Assembly (NCBI GenBank): GCA_016214955.1
Contig: JACRMN010000013.1
Span: 62,001-126,000, forward strand
Source of the DNA: Deltaproteobacteria bacterium
Lineage (GTDB): Bacteria > Myxococcota > Myxococcia > Myxococcales > Anaeromyxobacteraceae
Direction: 5' to 3'
Length of the DNA: 64,000 nucleotides
Below the pieces are notes generated by a model. It was not told the DNA's origin. It did no database searches and worked only from the letters and a program-made list of their open reading frames with translations. Position 1 is the first letter of the stretch. Every line of letters begins with the position of its first letter. A program made the position numbers and the translations under genes. Positions 59,943 to 64,000 of this stretch are shown here, piece after piece.

Positions 59943-62630
59943 CTAGGCGCCCTCCCCGCCCTCGGGCTCCTCGCCACCCTCCGCCTCGCCCGCGCCCTCC
60001 TCGGCCTCGATCTCGCCCGGCACCGGCGTGAGGTCGGCGACGCCGGCCTCGCGGACCCCGGCCGCCTCGGCCTCCTGGCTGGTCTCGGCCACGCGGGCCG
60101 CGGCCATCACCTGCTCCTCGCGCGACTCGATGGAGATGAGCCGGACGCCCTGGGTGTTGCGCCCGATCACCGAGATCTGCCGGGCCGGCATGCGGATGAG
60201 CATGCCCTGGTTGGTGATGAGCATGACCTCCTCCGAGTCGAGGATCCGGAGGGCGGCCACCACCGGGCCGTTCCGCTCGGTGGTCTTGATGGTGATGATG
60301 CCCTTGCCGCCGCGGCTCTGGGTCCGGTACTCGCCCAGCACCGTGCGCTTGCCGTAGCCGTTGGCGGTGACGGTGAGGATGGTCGGCGCCCCCTCGCCCT
60401 CGAAGGGCTCGTGGAGCACGTCGGCCGAGACCACCAGGTCTCCCTCCTCCAGCGTCACGCCCTTCACGCCGTAGGCGGTGCGGCCCATGGCGCGGACGTC
60501 GGCCTCCTCGAAGCGGATGGCCATGCCCTGGGCGGTGGAGAGCAGCACGTGGCTCTTGCCGTCGGTGAGCCGGGCGGCGATGAGGCTGTCGCCCTCCTCG
60601 ATGGAGAGGGCGATGATGCCGGCCTGGCGGGGGCGGCTGAAGGCGTCGAGCCGGGTCTTCTTGATGAGCCCCTTCTTGGTGGCCAGGAAGACGAAGGGCT
60701 CACCCTCGCCGGTGGGCGCGGCGCTCTCCTCGGCCTCGCCCTCGTCGCCGGCCGGCGGGTCGGGCAGCTTCCGCACCGGGAGGATGGCGGCGATCTTCTC
60801 GCCCGGCTCCACCCGCACCAGGTTGACGATGGGCTTGCCGCGGGCGGCGCGGCCGGCCAGCGGGATCTCGTGGACCTTGAGCCAGTAGACCTTCCCCTTG
60901 TCGGAGAAGACCAGCAGGTAGCTGTGCGTCGAGGCCACGAAGAGGCTCTCGACGAAGTCCTCCTCGCGGGTGGCGGCGCCGGTCTTGCCCTTGCCGCCGC
61001 GCTTCTGCGCCCGGTAGGTCGAGACCGCGTTCCGCTTCACGTAGCCCATGTGGGAGACGGTGACCACCATCTCCTCCTCGGCGATGAGGTCCTCCACCGA
61101 GAGGTCGGCGGCGGCGCCCTGGATCTCGGTGCGCCGCTCGTCGGCGAAGAGCTTCTTCACCTCCTCGAGCTCGCCGACGATCACCTCCATCATCACCTTC
61201 TCGGAGGCCAGGATCTCGCGGAGCCGGACGATGAGCTTCTGCACCTCGCTGAGCTCGTCCAGGATCTTCTGGCGCTCCAGCCCGGTGAGGCGCTGCAGCT
61301 GCATCTCCAGGATGGCGCGGGCCTGGATCTCGGAGAGACCGAAGCGCTGCATCAGCCCCTCGCGCGCCGCCTCCCGGTCGCCGGCCTTCTTGATGAGCTC
61401 GATGATCTCGTCGATGTGGTCGAGGGCGATCGAGAGGCCGAGCAGGATGTGCTCGCGGGCCCGCGCCTGCTTCAGCTCGAAGCGGGTGCGCCGGGTGACC
61501 ACGTCGCGCCGGTGGGCGACGAAGCGCTCCAGCAGCTGCTTGAGATCGAGGATGCGCGGCTGGCCGCCGTCGATGGCCAGCAGGATGACGCCGAAGCCGG
61601 TCTGCAGCGCGGTGTGGGCGTAGAGGTTGTTGAGCACCACCTGGGCCACGGCATCGCGCTTCAGCTCGATGACCACGCGCATGCCCTCGCGCGAGGACTC
61701 GTCGCGCAGGTCGCTGATGCCCTCCAGCTTCTTGTCGCGGACCAGGTCGGCGATGTGCTCGACCAGCTTGGCCTTGTTGACCTGGTAGGGGATCTCGGTG
61801 ACGACGATCGACTCGCGCTCGGTCTTGGGGTGGACCTCGACGGTGGCCCGGGCCCGGACCTCGAGGGTGCCGCGGCCGGTCTCGTAGGCCTGCCGGATGC
61901 CGTCGCGCCCCAGGATGATCCCGGCGGTGGGGAAGTCGGGGCCGGGGACGAAGCGCATCAGCTCCGCCACCGTGGCCCTGGGGTTGGCGATGAGGTGGAT
62001 GGCGGCCTGGATCACCTCGCCCATGTTGTGGGGCGGGATGTTGGTGGCCATGCCCACCGCGATGCCCGAGGAGCCGTTCACCAGCAGGTTGGGGAAGCGG
62101 GCCGGGAGGACGGTGGGCTCGACGGTGGAGTCGTCGAAGTTGGGAACCCACTCCACCGTCTCCTTGTCGATGTCGGCCAGGAGGTAGTCGGCGAGCCTCT
62201 CGAGGCGCGACTCGGTGTACCGGTAGGCCGCCGCCGGGTCGCCGTCCACCGAGCCGAAGTTGCCCTGGCCGTCGATGAGCGGGTAGCGGAGGTTCCACTC
62301 CTGGGCCAGGCGGACCAGGGCGTCGTAGACGGCGGCGTCGCCGTGGGGGTGGTACTTCTTCAGCACCTCGCCGACCACGCCGGCGCACTTGGAGTAACGC
62401 TTGTTGTGGTGCAGCCCCTCGGTGTGCATCGCGTAGAGGATGCGGCGGTGCACCGGCTTCAGGCCGTCGCGCACGTCGGGCAGCGCCCGCCCGATGATGA
62501 CCGACATCGAGTAGTCGAGGTACGAGCGCCGCATCTCGTCCTCGATGCTGATCTGGGCGCGGTGCGGCTCGCCGCCGGGCGGCGGCGGGGGCTCGTTGGG
62601 CGGGGCGGGCGGGAGCGTCTCGTCGGACAT
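59943..62630 (-). CDS. gyrA: DNA gyrase subunit A
   Basis: 895 residues. Type IIA topoisomerase breakage-reunion subunit. [54 protein letters not shown] and catalytic Y138 in [15 protein letters not shown]; gate regions [15 protein letters not shown] and [13 protein letters not shown]. The GyrA box QKRGGKG (E. coli QRRGGKG), in the C-terminal pinwheel, marks gyrase rather than ParC, and repeated [12 protein letters not shown]-type blades follow. At the position of E. coli Ser83 the residue is Ala (A99), with Asp at the Asp87 position. An acidic tail rich in Glu/Gly ends the protein. Promoter candidate at 62666-62694. Confidence 0.97.
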   Translation of the reverse strand: MSDETLPPAPPNEPPPPPGGEPHRAQISIEDEMRRSYLDYSMSVIIGRALPDVRDGLKPVHRRILYAMHTEGLHHNKRYSKCAGVVGEVLKKYHPHGDAAVYDALVRLAQEWNLRYPLIDGQGNFGSVDGDPAAAYRYTESRLERLADYLLADIDKETVEWVPNFDDSTVEPTVLPARFPNLLVNGSSGIAVGMATNIPPHNMGEVIQAAIHLIANPRATVAELMRFVPGPDFPTAGIILGRDGIRQAYETGRGTLEVRARATVEVHPKTERESIVVTEIPYQVNKAKLVEHIADLVRDKKLEGISDLRDESSREGMRVVIELKRDAVAQVVLNNLYAHTALQTGFGVILLAIDGGQPRILDLKQLLERFVAHRRDVVTRRTRFELKQARAREHILLGLSIALDHIDEIIELIKKAGDREAAREGLMQRFGLSEIQARAILEMQLQRLTGLERQKILDELSEVQKLIVRLREILASEKVMMEVIVGELEEVKKLFADERRTEIQGAAADLSVEDLIAEEEMVVTVSHMGYVKRNAVSTYRAQKRGGKGKTGAATREEDFVESLFVASTHSYLLVFSDKGKVYWLKVHEIPLAGRAARGKPIVNLVRVEPGEKIAAILPVRKLPDPPAGDEGEAEESAAPTGEGEPFVFLATKKGLIKKTRLDAFSRPRQAGIIALSIEEGDSLIAARLTDGKSHVLLSTAQGMAIRFEEADVRAMGRTAYGVKGVTLEEGDLVVSADVLHEPFEGEGAPTILTVTANGYGKRTVLGEYRTQSRGGKGIITIKTTERNGPVVAALRILDSEEVMLITNQGMLIRMPARQISVIGRNTQGVRLISIESREEQVMAAARVAETSQEAEAAGVREAGVADLTPVPGEIEAEEGAGEAEGGEEPEGGEGA

Positions 62631-62665
62631 GGAGGCTGGGCCGGAGGGGTCTCCGAGGAGCCTGT

Positions 62666-62694
62666 TACTTAGCCGAGAATCCCAGGATTTTCAA
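62666..62694 (-). promoter_or_regulatory. Candidate gyrA promoter
   Basis: TTGAAA (62689-62694, 5/6) is followed after 17 bp by TAAGTA (62666-62671, poor match) on the minus strand. A 12-base palindrome AATCCTGGGATT overlaps the spacer. The stretch is unusually A/T-rich for the window. The -10 is weak, so only tentative. Confidence 0.35.
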
Positions 62695-62812
62695 TGAGTT
62701 TGGCCTCGTCCGGCACCCGGAGTCGGAGGCGGAAAAGGCCCGTGATCCCGGGCCTGAGGAGGCCGCGGCGCAGGCCTCGCCTTGACTCGCGGTGAGGCTC
62801 CCGGAAGCGCGA

Positions 62813-62836
62813 GAGGGAGGCCCGGCGGCCTCCCTC
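62813..62836 (-). terminator. Perfect 10-bp stem-loop after atpC
   Basis: GAGGGAGGCC (62813-62822), loop CGGC, GGCCTCCCTC (62827-62836). Starts 27 bp after the atpC stop at 62864. No U-tract on the minus strand, so a terminator by position and strength rather than by full rule. Confidence 0.5.
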
Positions 62837-62863
62837 CCGGTGCCGGCGCGGAGGCGCGGCGGC

Positions 62864-63259
62864 CTAGCCGGCGACGGTGATCCGGGCCGTGGCCCGCTTC
62901 ACCCGGGCCGCCTCCAGCGCGTAGTTCCCGTCCTGCTCGGTGAGGCTGCGGAGCCTGTCGCTGGCGTCCTGGAAGGCGCGCCGGGCCCGCTCGACGTCGA
63001 TCTCGTCCCTGGCCTCGGCGGTGTCGGCGAGCACGATCACCTTGTCGTCGGCCACCTGCAGGAAGCCGCCGCCGATGGCGTAGTGGGTCTCCTGGCCGCC
63101 GGCGACGGCGGTGAGCCGCCCCGGCTCCAGCGCCGACAGGAACGGCGTGTGGCCCTTGCGGATGCCGAAGCCACCCAGGCTGCCCGGCGCCCGCACCTCG
63201 TCGCACTCCAGCCTGGCGACGCGCTTCTCCGGCGTGACGATCTCGAGGGTGAGGGCCAT
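62864..63259 (-). CDS. atpC: ATP synthase F1 subunit epsilon
   Basis: 131 residues. Beta-sandwich domain: LTLEIVTPEKRVARLECDEV, GFGIRKGHTPFLSALEPG, YAIGGGFLQVADDKVIVLAD; C-terminal helices ARRAFQDASDRLRSLTEQD. Central-stalk subunit that couples and inhibits F1. ATG at 63259, 3 bp after atpD. This F1 part of the operon is about 5.3 kb from the Fo operon start. Confidence 0.94.
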   Translation of the reverse strand: MALTLEIVTPEKRVARLECDEVRAPGSLGGFGIRKGHTPFLSALEPGRLTAVAGGQETHYAIGGGFLQVADDKVIVLADTAEARDEIDVERARRAFQDASDRLRSLTEQDGNYALEAARVKRATARITVAG

Positions 63260-63262
63260 GCG

Positions 63263-64000
<738 letters not shown>

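Overview
The window is very G+C-rich DNA with dense genes, many start/stop overlaps and frequent GTG or TTG starts. The gene content points to Myxococcota, most likely an Anaeromyxobacter-like deltaproteobacterial lineage: an MglA-type polarity GTPase, an Agl/Tol-like motor with one TolQ-type and two TolR-type subunits, a sigma-54-type promoter, abundant TPR lipoproteins, a chemosensory operon and a REP-associated tyrosine transposase. The taxonomic call is inference from gene content; there is no rRNA in the window.

Region 1 (1-15.0 kb) is a surface-polysaccharide locus: the 3' end of wecB, a phosphohexomutase, two Wzi-family outer-membrane proteins, a degenerate nucleotidyltransferase-fold protein, two family-2 glycosyltransferases and a tightly overlapping operon rfbF-rfbG-rfbH-(RmlC-like)-(RmlD-like) for a CDP-3,6-dideoxyhexose. 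Two toxin-antitoxin modules interrupt it at 2.1-4.0 kb: a ribbon-helix-helix/PIN pair whose toxin carries a C-terminal XRE domain, and an MntA/HepT pair. Region 2 (15.0-19.4 kb) holds a membrane pyrophosphatase and a TolQ-TolR-TolR proton-driven motor set. Region 3 (19.6-31.1 kb) has an orphan GH42-like protein, then a leftward chemosensory operon (mcp-cheW-cheY-cheA-cheC) that runs without a break into larB-larC for the nickel-pincer cofactor, and upstream of it mglA-(PocR histidine kinase)-thiL.

Region 4 (31.1-40.2 kb): a membrane histidine kinase behind a sigma-54-like promoter, then a roughly 1.4-kb RAYT-type insertion flanked by a 55-bp duplication of the kinase/dinG tail-to-tail junction, then a leftward operon (ligand-binding lipoprotein, M50 protease, small membrane protein, DinG-type helicase). 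Region 5 (40.2-49.6 kb) is housekeeping: hrcA, grpE, dnaK, dnaJ, a TPR lipoprotein and mfd. Region 6 (49.7-54.9 kb) has three successive parvulin/SurA-type proteins, pdxA and ychF. Region 7 (54.9-64 kb) has the Fo ATP synthase genes (atpZ-I-B-E-F) ending in a clear intrinsic terminator, then hemL, a TPR lipoprotein and gyrA, and finally atpC and the 3' part of atpD at the window edge. The Fo and F1 genes are therefore in separate transcription units.

The most unusual items are the duplicated gene junction around the RAYT element, the PIN-XRE fusion toxin with a palindrome lying inside its promoter, the chemosensory operon that continues into the lar genes, and the mglA / cysteine-rich PocR kinase pair. 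I see no tRNA, rRNA, CRISPR array or prophage. All promoter, operator and hairpin calls come from reading the sequence by eye.
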